From positions 57,197,585-57,261,584 of the forward strand of contig NC_088170.1 in assembly GCF_028769735.1 (NCBI RefSeq): DNA of 64,000 bases. The letters run 5' to 3'. Below are positions 24,101 through 35,984 of the stretch, piece after piece; position 1 is the stretch's first letter, and each line of letters begins with the position of its first letter. The translations under genes and the position numbers were made by a program. This DNA comes from Zonotrichia leucophrys gambelii (Eukaryota; Chordata; Aves; Passeriformes; Passerellidae). Under the pieces are notes generated by a model. The model was not told the DNA's origin and searched no databases. It worked only from the letters and a program-made list of their open reading frames with translations.

Positions 24101-26245
24101 CAGATGTCATAATTTTATCATGGATGCCACCAAACTGCTTCTTTCAAGACCCTGAAGAATGGGGTGAACGTAGCCATAACTTGGTCCTTTCTGATAACTG
24201 AACACAGCCCTGAAACAATTCCAGTATCCTAATGTACACTGCAGTTTGAGAATTGTTGTATCTTTCTTTCCTGCCTTTGATTAATAAGGTTAATTTCCTC
24301 CTTTGCTAGCGCTGATTGTTTCAATCCATTGAACAGAGACAAGGAATTTAGCATTTGCTGGGACCAGTGGAACCATCAGTGCCACCATCACTATTGGAAC
24401 CATCGGCAGGAACCGTGGCTGAATACAGACTACAGGCTTTAAAAAACATCTGTAATAAAACATGCTGATGGATACATTCAGTCCCTTTATTCTTCTAGGA
24501 TAAATTATCTCCTATAACTCCATGATTTTGTGATCTGCTTTCAAAACACACAAATACTGATGAGGCTTTATTTTTGTGAAAGTAAAGTCTAAAGGAGGTG
24601 TCAGACTCAGAGGTTAGACATAAAGAAAAGCTCTCCACTTCTTTCAGGGTTTCACTTTAAACACTACTTTTCAAGGACTAGGATATACAGTCTCACAGGT
24701 GCCAAAAAGAATTCATTTCTTCTTCTTCTTAAAAAGTATCTAGGTTTTCTGTGTTTAAAAGCCTTTGAAACCTATCCTTGCTGTCTGCATAGGAGCACCT
24801 CTGTCGTGAGGACCCAGGAAACCTTGTCACCATGGCATAAGCGTGGGGAAGGTTAGTGAGTCATCAGTGCAGAGACAGCTAATCATTTCACCCTTTCTGT
24901 ACCACAGTGAAATCAGTGATGCTTTTGTTTGTGTACCTCTCTACTGTTTCCATGCAGAATAAAATCACAAAGTATAAACAGCACTTCCCCTCTTCATACA
25001 CACAAAGGACAGCTATCCAACAAATACTCTCGTCTCTCTATATTATATTCACTTACACTAGAACTATGTTATAAAGGTATCAAAGTACCTTTAGCACTAG
25101 ATAATTTTCCTGTATTATTTAAAATTTTCTTCCACTTTGATCCCACCAGAAGAGATCAGCAGCACAACCATAAGGCTCCTTCCTGCCACACCCTAAGTGT
25201 TCTTCCATAGAACCAGGCTAAGTAGTGTCAGTTCCTGACACAATTTTCAGGTAGTTCAAGAGCTCTTCAAAATGGCAAAGACTGCTGAAACATTCTGAGA
25301 GTCATCCAGGAGGTGTAATGGAATCCATTGCACATCTTACACCTAGTACTGCATAGTAAGATCTCTAAATCTATGAATACAGGAATTTTAAATCTACTGA
25401 GCACTTTTTCTGTCTCTCAAAGTGAAGCAAGTAGTGTGGAACTCAAGTTCTAAAAAAACTAAAACTGTGACTTGGGAGTATTTTTAGTACAGGCTTCTAA
25501 GTGTTAAAAAAGTCATATTAAAGTTCAGAACTTCAGGTTTCACTTTAAAGGACAAGGAAAATTGATTAGATGTTTTTGTGTGAAAAAGTATTATTCATGC
25601 ACCTTCAACTGAGCATTGGCCATCCAGATTTCATTTGTGGACAAGCTGCCAGAAAAATGTAAGGATGCATTTTAAATAATATTTCTAGAAAGACAGTTTA
25701 TGACTGGTTCATGGTAGCAATTACTTCCAGGTTCTGCTAAACTAAGTGTTTACTATGGCAGAAAGCATGGTAACAAGAAGATTGCCTGCATAAAATTCTT
25801 CTCAAAAATTCTGAATAATGATGCTTTTTTCAATGAACATAAGATTAGACAGCCCCAAAATGAAACCTCAAGATGTTTGTGACAAGATCAGCTGAACAGT
25901 TCAGGGAAGTATTTTAGTCTCAGAAGAGATAGAGGAGAATCTACTTCTTGCTCTTCAGTTACTTCCCATGTTCTTGGACTACTCCTGGTGACTGGAATTA
26001 TTTTTTCCTTCCCTTCCATGCCCAATCAATTCTAGGCCTTCCATATTTCTAAGAAATATCAGCTGATTTGCAGAAAATATTTGTTTGTTACAAATCTTTT
26101 AGGAATAATATCATGCACAGTTTTTCTCTTTGCCTAATCTCAACCCATATCTTTTCCCTTGGCATGCTTCCAGAATATTAATAAAATCAATGCCACCATT
26201 AGCAATACATCTTGGGAGGCCAAGTCTTCATATGTAACACTTTTT

Positions 26246-26412
26246 GTCAGGATGCAAAACCCTTCTGTCCTGGTTTTGGGCAAATTTGGGGAGAAGCCTC
26301 TGAATGGGGTCCCTCTAGAAAGCAAATTCATTGGCTCCTCCCTCAAATGGTTTGGGAAAAATATTTCCTTGGAGAAAAGTGGAAAAAACCTGTTTATTTA
26401 GCAAGCAAAGTT
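26246..26412 (+). mobile_element. Truncated LTR fragment, left arm of an inverted pair
   Basis: Begins GTCAGGATGCAAAACCCTTC and runs through TGTCCTGGTTTTGGG, GGGGTCCCTCTAGAAAGCAA and TTTGGGAAAAATATTTCCTT before similarity stops around 26,412. The reverse complement of the same sequence is at about 29,640-29,803. It is cut off compared with that copy. Confidence 0.75.
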
Positions 26413-29249
26413 TGTTATTTAACAAAGCTTTGTGAGTTTGGCTAATGCAGAAGAAATTAGCACATAGCCTCTACAATTTAAAGGTATGTTATCCAGTTAT
26501 TTTCTTCATAGCAACTAAAGTCAAACTCAGTCCTTTCAGGAAAAAAACCATGACAGCATTTCTGAACCCAACAGCAGCAATGCCCAAACTGCTGCATCCT
26601 CCTCTGTCACCCAGGTGGTGGCTTCCGTACTCATGCATGCAACTTTGTGTGTTTCCTGATAACATCGAAGAGATATGGGATCATGCCATTTTAGGCATGG
26701 AAGAAATCAGTAACTCTGCCAAAATAGACACAGATTTAATCTTTGTGAGTAGATTACAACACAGATGTCAAGCACCAATTGCTTATCTATTACCTACCTG
26801 TAAATATTCAGACAAATGTGTACACAGTGAGGGGGATGACCTGGACTAATCTGGATAAGTGTTGGATCCACTGTTTAACAATAGTCACACACTTGAACTC
26901 ACATAAATAAATACTCTGGATGATATATCAACTTCACTTATCATTTCATCTTCCCTGAAGGATCCTTGTGGAGTCAGGGAAACACTCCATATTCTAATTA
27001 GCCAGCAAGAAGCAAACCCAAACTTTTCTGTCAATTGCTTTTTAGCAGTTTCTTTCACAAATTTATCAGTGTAAGCCAAGATAGTGGAATTTCAAAAAAC
27101 TAGTCACCATATGTGCCCATACCATTTCAATGGCTTCCTCATTTTGAAAGAAAGTAGTGGGTGTTTCTGTATTCCTTCAAAGATCAGTGAAATCCCAGTA
27201 TGTTGCCAGGCTCCTCCATGTACAATTTTTCATGCAGTCAGGCTTACAGTGAAGCTCTGTCCCAAATTAATTTTGAAGGCTGCATGTGATTTACTTTATT
27301 GAATTCTTGATTATTTTTTTTCCCCCAAGATTGTACTTGTTTTGTGGAAGAAACCGACAAATGCCCTTTGGGCAAAAAGAGAACATGGTTCTATTTTCAG
27401 AGAGGAAAAACTTCATGGCTCCTTAAGACTTTCTGTCATATTTGATAACTCACTGTTAGACACAGAACCAGAAAGCAGAAGCCTCTCCCACACAATGGGT
27501 TCCTATGGTCTGGGTTCTGGAAAGAGGAGGAATTGTGTCTGGAAAGATTTGTAAAATCATGTGAGGACATAAAACGTTTTGTTTCCCAGCTGAAAGCATT
27601 CCTGAAGGGGTAACAGGTCTTACCAGTACTATCTGTGATGTTAATTTGGCTTCTGCAATTGATTTTATGCCTCCACCTATAAGGACTCAAGCAGCAATAA
27701 CTGCTTGAGAAATAAAAGGAATATCATGAAACACCTCCACTCCCATAATTATCAATCATTAGTCCTCGATAGGAGACTCAAGGTCATATGCTCAGTCTGA
27801 CAAAGCAGACTTTGATCCAGTTAATCACTTTGGCTTTTACCTCCAGGCAAGGCCTCTAGGAATAGGGGATTTTTCTTCAGCTACTCAAAGAAAGTTTGTC
27901 ATTTTAGATAAAATGCAATTTCATGAGCTACTCAGTATGGTTGGGTACTACAAAGCCCATAGCTTTCTCCCAGTGTGCAACCAGACACTGAATTTCTCTC
28001 AAGGGAGGAACTGTGCAGTGATCAGGGTTCCCTTCAGCGAGCCTGGCTGTTTCCTACACGGCTGGGAGATCTCTGCAGCCAAAGGGAGGCCCTTGTACAC
28101 AACATATTTTGAAGAAATACAATTACTGCAGGACATTGTCTTCTCTTTCTTCCAATTTACCAGAAGCAAGCTCCAAAGTGACTATACAAACTCTCAGAGA
28201 AGCTGATTTTAATCACTCATGACTCATTTATAACTATGAATTAAATTTTCCAACTTCACAGCATTTATTTTGATTGCATTTTATAATGACAGTTGCCATC
28301 CTAGTTACCAAACACTAATTTATGATATAGGTTAATTTTGCGTTATTAATGAACTATCAAAAAGGCAGTGTGACTTATAGTACTGACATTTAGCAAGTCA
28401 CTAAAATATCTAGAGAAGAACTTCAGAGTTTCTTCTTTTTCTTTCAGGAAAACAGAAAAGAACCACAGATAGAAAAGTGAATTTTGTAGGAATATTTCTT
28501 CTTTTTTCATCCTCATTTATTCCCTCATTCATCAATTTTAATTTTATATTATTTTCCATTCAATTAAAATACCTTAAACAAACAGTTAACAGCATGTGGA
28601 TTGTCTTTTGGGAACACTGTCCATCAGATTTTCTCATTTCATGGCAACATTCAAGCAATTAAGGTTTTAATGAGGCTGAAAATTTCCAGCCCAAATAATG
28701 TAATGAGTTTGACTATCTTCCAGAACAACTGTGGCACTAATGCAGGAATGCATTTAACCATATGCTTGAATTCATAACTGTGTTGTTGGGCAGCAGCTGT
28801 CTGTCTCTTAAGTGAGGTGTAAAGCTCACACTTAACATTTGCTGGGCTTGGAGGGTTCATTGCACCATTGCTTTGCCTGTGCGAGAAGTACAAAGTACAA
28901 TAGTGCCATTTTCTCACGTCACATTCTGCTCTCTCAATGTACTTATTCATATCCACAAATTACTCAAATGAGATCTGATCCATTACTTATTTTCAGCTTT
29001 AAAATACCACTAAAGATTGCACAATATTTCTCAAATGGGAGGTAAATTAGATTCTGTTACTTAACAGAATACGAAAAATTAAACTGTATCGGCACCATGG
29101 ACTGGGCTGTGCTGATGAGTGTCAGGACTCCTAATTCTGTGTCTAAGTAAGAAACTTTCATTTCCTCTTCTTTTCAGAAGGTGCCCTAGGGTGACTTTAT
29201 GATGTTTGTATCCCCAGTTGTCTCTGTTTATGCTGGATGTTAAGTTCTG

Positions 29250-29803
29250 CACCTTTCAGGCTGGTGCTGAGGCTGAGATGGGGTGAACAGAAGCAGCAGT
29301 TTGTGCTCAGGAGCTGCACTCACTGCTCCAATTCCTGCTCCTGGACAGACAGCAGCACGGACAGACAGACAGCAGGACAGAGCTCTCCTTTGCTTCCAGT
29401 TAGGTTTTAGCTGGCTGGGGCAGAGCAGTTCCTGGACAGGGATTTTCCTTTTCCTTGGAGCTGCCCAGCCCAGCTCTGGAGTGAGCGCCCAGCAGAGCCC
29501 CTGGAGCTCCCAGCTGGGGCTCAGCAGGGCTGGGAGAGGCTGAGCCAGCTGGGCTGCAGCCACAACAGGCACCTCCTGAGTCTGCCATCTCTTCAGAACA
29601 GAGAGAGGTTTTATTATTTAATATAATTTCATTTTTTATGCCTGTTAATGCTTTGCTTGTTAAACAAACAGGGTTTTTCCACTTTTCTCCAAGGAAATAT
29701 TTTTCCCAAACCATTTGAGGGAGGAGCCGATGAATTTGCTTTCTAGAGGGACCCCATTCAGAAATTTACCCTAAACCAGGACAGAAGGGTTTTGCATCCT
29801 GAT
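29250..29803 (-). mobile_element. LTR of the same family, longer copy in inverse orientation
   Basis: On the minus strand it starts ATCAGGATGCAAAACCCTTC, shares the first 160 bases or so with 26,246-26,412, and continues through an AATAAA-containing segment (about 29,605-29,620) into GC-rich sequence (29,280-29,575). That order fits an LTR followed by R-U5 or leader sequence. Open frames of about 100 codons here are not genes. I could not define the end near 29,250 or a target-site duplication. Confidence 0.65.
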
Positions 29804-31574
29804 AAAAACAGTATTTGTTTTCCTAAAATGACTTCATACACATTATTTATTCGACTGTGAAATAAACATTCATCTTCAAAAATAAAGGACTAATTAGCTT
29901 GGGGCAATTGCCAGATAGCAGCAGCATACTTTCCAGAGCCACAGTAGCAAGAGTTATATGAAAATTATTGCACTATTTAGGTAACCATAGCACAGTTGTC
30001 TTCAAGTTATTCTGCAAAAAAGATACTGGCTTGCTGCCAACACAACCAGCATTTGTCCCAGCTGAGAAAGCAACTTCATAAACACTTCAATTTTTTTTTT
30101 CTGGTGGTAAAAATAAAGAAAAAGGAAACAAACCACCAAAGAATTCTAAACAAATTTAAAGAAAAAGTATATGGCCAATTTTAAAACTGTCACATGGACT
30201 TTAATTATGAATGTGCTTCAGAGATAAACACAAAACTCCTTGAAATAAGAAAAAAATGTTTTATTTGAATAGTGATTCCTTGTCTCATATAATATGTTTG
30301 ATTTAAAATTTAACTATAGACACACAAAAATTAAATTAGCTAGTTCAATAGCTTTTAAATTGGTAAATTACCTTTACTTTGCATGATTAAGAGAAGGGTT
30401 AGAATGATTCTTAAACATATTGTATTTTAAACAACCTAGGCCAAATTCATCTTTAGAGGAGATCAACAGAACTGAAATGATCAATGAACTAATTAACCCT
30501 CTTGAATTTAACAGATAATTCAGTACAAATTAATATTACACTTTAAATATTAACTTTGGGTCCTTAATTATTTACAGTTTTGGTGTATCTTTTCCACAGT
30601 GGTATAATTAGCATAGCTATGTGTGGATATATAGTAATTTTTGAAGTTTGATTGCAAGATATATTTTGAGTCTAGTTTGTGTGTCTCCCAAGAAACATTA
30701 TAAACTTCTGAAAGGGAAAGGCACTAAAAATCTTTTACTGTTGAAAGTGTCTACTTTTTAAAAGCTTTTTGGGAAATTATTTATTGTTCTTTATATAGAT
30801 TTATGCCAGTTTTTGGCAAAAACACAAACTTGGGCTCCTAACACATGGATAAACTCCCTACACATAATTGTTAATTCTACATAATACTACACTACATTAT
30901 TGCTATGCATAACACTAATCCTAATACTCAGTCCAGTTTTAGTCTTGCAGCATTCCTAAATCCAAGAACCATTCCTAATTCAATACAGAATCAAATCCTC
31001 TGCTGCCTGGTGGAAGCAGACTCCTGAGCATTCTCCTAAGTGCCACACAGATCCCAGGAGCTGTATCCTGCACTGGAGGTCAGAAAGGATCACTCTCAGC
31101 CAGAGTGAGAACTCAGCTTCTTTTTGCAGCTCCATCAGTAATCTTGAGTTTACCTTCTGCAGGACTAACCTTTGCTTTGGCTTAGCATTGGCTGAAAAGG
31201 CACTCACTGCAGATTGGTATGGCAAGGAAAGTTTAGGAGTCATGCTTCAAAACCTACCTTATCATCCATTTTCAACTTAAAAACATGTTTTACCTAGTAT
31301 TCTATGATTCTAACATCTCTAGACTTAACAGCCCTTCCAGGTTGAAAATCTTAGTTATGAAAATCAGTTAATTCTTCATTATTATCTAAAGATTCATTTT
31401 TATCCAGCTTTTAAAAATCACTAGCTTTCATTTTACTTATTGCTGTAGATGTTTGTCAAACTATAAATCTTACATGTGCCTCAATACATCATGAGGCCAT
31501 CTTGGCATGGCAGCTAACTGAGCATGGAAAGAAAGCCCTGTTTCAATTATTCAAAGCATGGAAACCTGCTGGTT

Positions 31575-32000
31575 TTCATCAAAGAATGGTGGGATCATTG
31601 GAGTTCAAAGTGACCTCCATGTTTCACCTAATCCTCCTGCTCTGAGCATGGCCATTGCCAAAGCTCTGAGCATGGCTCTTGTCAAAGGAAGGACAACTTG
31701 CTCAGGGTCTTGTTCAGCTGAGGTTTAAAACTCCCTAGGGCTGGGGTTTTGCAGCTTCTCCAGGTGGCCCTTCCCAACATCTAAACACTTATAAAAATCT
31801 GCCCTATATCCAGATAGGTTTCTCTTTGCTGCAGCTTGTGACTGTTGCCTTTTGTCCTTTCTGTTGTGCATCTCCAAGGCAGAGATCACTCCCAGGTACC
31901 ATCAGAGCTCCACTAAGGTAACAGACAGCAGCAGTTACTCTCCTCATCCTTCTCATCTCCAGGCTACACAAGAAGAGCTCTCTCTGCTCCTCTTGCTCAT
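31575..32000 (-). mobile_element. Old, diverged CR1 LINE fragment
   Basis: AGAATGGTGGGATCATTGGAGT at the left edge (first 20 bases quoted loosely as AATGGTGGGATCATTGGAGT), then CR1-like body: CAGCTTCTCCAGGTGGCCCT, CCCAACATCTAAACACTTAT and CTTTGCTGCAGCTTGTGACT. It also contains a small internal duplication of GCTCTGAGCATGGC at about 31,640 and 31,661. Confidence 0.65.
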
Positions 32001-34153
32001 TGTGATCTAATCATCAGCTCCCTAATCACTCTAATGATCTTGCACTTATGTGTCTCTGTAGTTGAATGTCTTTCTAGCAGTGGTCACAATGAGTTCAAAG
32101 ATGTGACCTGGGGTAGCTGGCCGTGCTGCCATAGCCCTGAGTGCTGTGGTGCCTGGGGGAATCTGTGCTCATTCATGTTCAGTTTGCTGTCTGCCCAGGG
32201 CTTTGCTGCAGAGCTGCTGCCCAGCCCCAGTCCCCTCCTCTATCCCTGTCTGGAGGCACCCACACCCAGTGCAGGCCTGGGCACTTGGGGCCCACAGTGA
32301 ACCCTGCACTGAGCCCCACAGTGCTCCTGTTGGCCTGACACAGGGGCCTTTCTCAACACAGAACATCAGTGTGATAAAAGTCTTTATTGCTTATTGTCTC
32401 AAACCTGATCAGTTTTGGGGGGTTTTTTTGTGTCTTATGACAGCTTTTCACAGCATAACGTAATGTGGCAAAGCAATAAACATCAGGTTACAAAAGTTAG
32501 TACAATTTGGTTTTTTAACATAAACCATTACTTTTTGTTCCTTTCAGAAGTCCAAATCATAGGCAGAATGTAGTGTAGGTCTTAATATCATCCTTGGCAC
32601 AGCTTCCCAAACAGCCTGTGAACTTGACATAGTAAAAGAGTCTCTCAGGTTGCAGAAGCCAAGCCATACCATCTTCTGCACCATTGACTCACGTCCTCCC
32701 CACAGACCTTGGTGTTCCTCAAAAGCAGATACAGCATGAGAATCTGTTTTGCATTACTCTTCAAAACTTATATATATCACTACACAGTGAATCTTTGCAC
32801 TTTACATTTACCTCATTCTTTCTATTGTCTGAAACTGAATTTATAATATTACCATTTCAGTTTATCTTTGTAAAGCTCTCTTTAAATATGCTGTTCCTTT
32901 TATAGCTGCTTTCCAAAATAAGCTTCTTACAGACATTTGCTATCTAAATCTAATTAATTAAATTTAATTTTTTTTGTAGTAAAGGAATACAAATAGGGCG
33001 AGAAATGCAAATACTAACACATATCACTTCTCCATCAAAGGCTTTTTCTCCCAGTGTTCTTTCTGATAAATTGCATCTGCAATGCAAATGAAAAATAGTT
33101 GGTATACAAAAAAATAGATGATATACAGCTTTATTTAACTCTCATTTTTTGATGTTTAAAACATTTCTAAATGTCCCTTCCTCTTTGCAGAGAAAGGCTT
33201 TTGAAACATAAGTATCTTATTTTAGAGCTGCAGAATTGTTCAGATTTTAACTAGTAATGTCCTCTTTCATTTTTGATGTCAGTGGAATGCATATACTTTA
33301 TTTACAGTCCCATAGAGAGAAATACTTTCATGATCTGTTTGCCATCTTGAGGAACAGATCAGATATGTAAAAAAGGTCTTACAATGAAAGGGACAGCTTC
33401 AATTTTATAGGCAACATTATTGCTACAGACTTTAAAATTGCAGAAGTTATCTAAAAATATGGAACTATGACTACAGAAAAAAATACTATCTTTTTAAAAC
33501 TACTTGCTTAGAATAAAGTTAAAAATTAACAGGATTACATTATGATGTAATGTTTTTTCATGTTGCTACTGTTCCATAACAGTGTTATTACATGAAAGGG
33601 AATTCTGAGAACAATGTTGCATTCAAAATCATGATATGGGCAGGAAAGAGAACACCTTATATGGAAGCCAAGAATTTAGTATCAGTCCAATGAAAATCTC
33701 AATACTCATTACAATACAATAGACAGTTGTTAAGATTTGTCTAGTCACAATAATACTTCCTGCTACAGTACAAATTATCTGATCAATTCAGAATGACATT
33801 AATAATGAAGTCAAAACTGTTGTACAAAACCTTCCTAGTATCTAGCTCTGCTCTTGGGCTCTCCCATGGACTTTCCTGTTGGGTGCTGTGTTTGATGGCA
33901 TCAGCAATGCTTGAGAAAAAGAGGGCTGCAGCAAGCATCAGCACCTTATGCCCTTTGTCATGTTGTGTTCACGATGGAGTTCCTTCTTTGCTGAAAGGAG
34001 ATGTATGGCGCTGATGGTTTCTTCCTCCCTACTATGAGAACCCTCACTTGGGGCAGTTTTTCAAGACTGGTCCTGCAAGCCCCTGCCTCATTGCCCTGCA
34101 ACTCCATTTTACATCCAAATTTACTGTATGTGGTGAGCTTTGCTCTTTCAGCC

Positions 34154-34381
34154 CTTTTGGCTTCGTCCAGCTCTCAAACTGCACTTCCTTACCAACCACA
34201 GGTGACTTTTTTGGGATGTACCCAGCAGGAGGACATCCCAAGCACTCTCTTTTCACCCTCTGCTCTCACACTTGGCATCCCGTGCCCCCATTTGCTATGT
34301 CTCTGCTATCACACCGTGACCATGCTCCTCTGCACTGCACTGTTCTGTGAGGGTCACAAATACATCATTATGCACATAATA
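34154..34381. repeat. Unclassified dispersed repeat, copy 2
   Basis: Same orientation as, and clearly related to, 13,861-14,098. Similarity starts at CTTTTGGCTTCGTCCAGCTC and ends at TACATCATTATGCACATAAT. Upstream sequence (33,890-34,150) shows weaker similarity, so the full element is longer than the well-kept core. Confidence 0.7.
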
Positions 34382-35777
34382 TCTGGAGAAAAATTCTAAT
34401 TATCTCTCTTTTTCAGGTTTTGGTGAGTGTGTATGTTCTATTTAAGAAGTGTGAACTTCTAAGATCAGCTCTAAAACTCTTCTTAAAAGGAGAATCCGAT
34501 AATTTTGACACTTCAAGATGTAACTTGTAGTACTTTGGTACTTCTGGACTTGGTACTTCAAATTCTGTTCTGACCAAAGTAATGCAATGAATGTGAAACA
34601 ACTAAATCACAGCAAAAAGCTGAAGAATAGCTGGCACACAGTTATTATTAATAGTTCTCTGCATTCCCTTTGTGCTCTGCACTGTCTTAACACTGGAATT
34701 GTTCCTGCCTCAAAGAGATTAAATTAGGCTAAGGTTCAACATGTGGATTTCAAAGATAACTTCAGAGGATGGGTAACAGTGAGCACACAGAAAACAAATA
34801 ATGCTGGATAATTACTTCTATTGATAAAATCTGTGAATGGAGACAATGCAATGCAATGATTTTACTAAAGGGTTTGATTTAATTTCTCACCAAATGATGT
34901 GTTGATTAAAAATTAGCACTATACAAAATGAATGCTGCACATGCTAAAAAGAATATGATTCAGAAAGTAATTCTAGAGAGCATCTATAATGAATGGATCA
35001 GGATCAGTTCTATTCAATGTATTTATCCTCTTCTGGGAAACTTCACAGATAAAATATAATGGAGACCATTATAAGGAAAAGAAGTAGATTGATCTAGTGA
35101 TTGGAATTTCATGGTAAACTGGGTTCCCTGGAATAATGGTGCAGTGCAGTTCAATGCAAACACATTCCTCTAAGATGAAAAGATATGGATCATTCACGTA
35201 ATATCCAAAGCCCTGTTTGAGAGAGCAGCAAGTTGAACAGAAAATTGGAGACAAGATGGACAGCAGCTTTGAACAGTTATAGTGCTGTAGAACAGGAGAT
35301 CAGCTGTAGCCCTGTCCCCAAGCACAGACTGGCCACGAGCAGCAGATGCTGTTTTTTCAAGAGGCCTTAGGAAATACAGAAAGGAGTCTTGAGTGTCTTA
35401 GGAGAATTAAATCAATGCACCTAAGCCAGGAAAATTTTTCCCCATTGGAAAACAATATTTTGTACACATGAGTTTAAATAATAAAAACTTTTAAGGGATT
35501 GGCTGCAAGACAATTTACAGCAAGGAAAACTACCCTTCCTCAGAACATACTGGCTGCAGTCTGGTCCTCTTTTAATCATCTCCCTTTTTATCATGCAATC
35601 CACCTAGTCAGGAATTGAGTTGCTGTCCCAAAAGACAGAGCTTGAATGGTGCTGCATCACTTTACCATGTCACCACTCTGTGTTGGCTGGGAGAAGCCAG
35701 AAAGGCCCCTGTGCTCTGAGCTGAAGTTTGGAACTGCACTCACCCCCTCTGCTGCTGGGCTGGCTGGCAGCTGCCCT

Positions 35778-35984
35778 GCCAGCTATGCTCCCTGCCAGCT
35801 GTGCCCTCCGCCAGCTGTGCTCCCTGCCAGGTGTGCCCTGTGCCAGCTGTGCTCCCTGCCAGCTGTGCCCCCTGCCAGCTGTGCTCCCTGCCAGGTGTGC
35901 CCTGTGCCAGCTGTGCTCCCTGCCAGCTGTGCCCTCTGCCAGCTGTGCTCTCTGCCAGTGCCCCCTGTGCCAGCTGTGCTTGCT
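35778..35984. repeat. 16-bp GC-rich minisatellite with a 64-bp higher-order pattern
   Basis: Thirteen units of consensus GCCAGCTGTGCTCCCT. Units alternate in type: those ending GCTCCCT (A), those ending GCCCTCC or GCCCCCT (B) and GCCAGGTGTGCCCTGT (C), ordered A-B-A-C twice and then A-B-A with a 15-base variant. That gives a 64-bp higher-order repeat. Because 16 is not a multiple of 3, every frame cycles through the same 16-residue peptide, which creates Cys/Pro/Ala-rich open frames on both strands (such as 35,646-36,245) that are not genes. Confidence 0.92.

Noticed and set aside
26445..26849. 134-codon plus-strand open frame next to the LTR fragment
   Set aside because: I considered a retroviral remnant, but no protease, reverse transcriptase, integrase or envelope motif is visible, and no neighbouring frame continues it.
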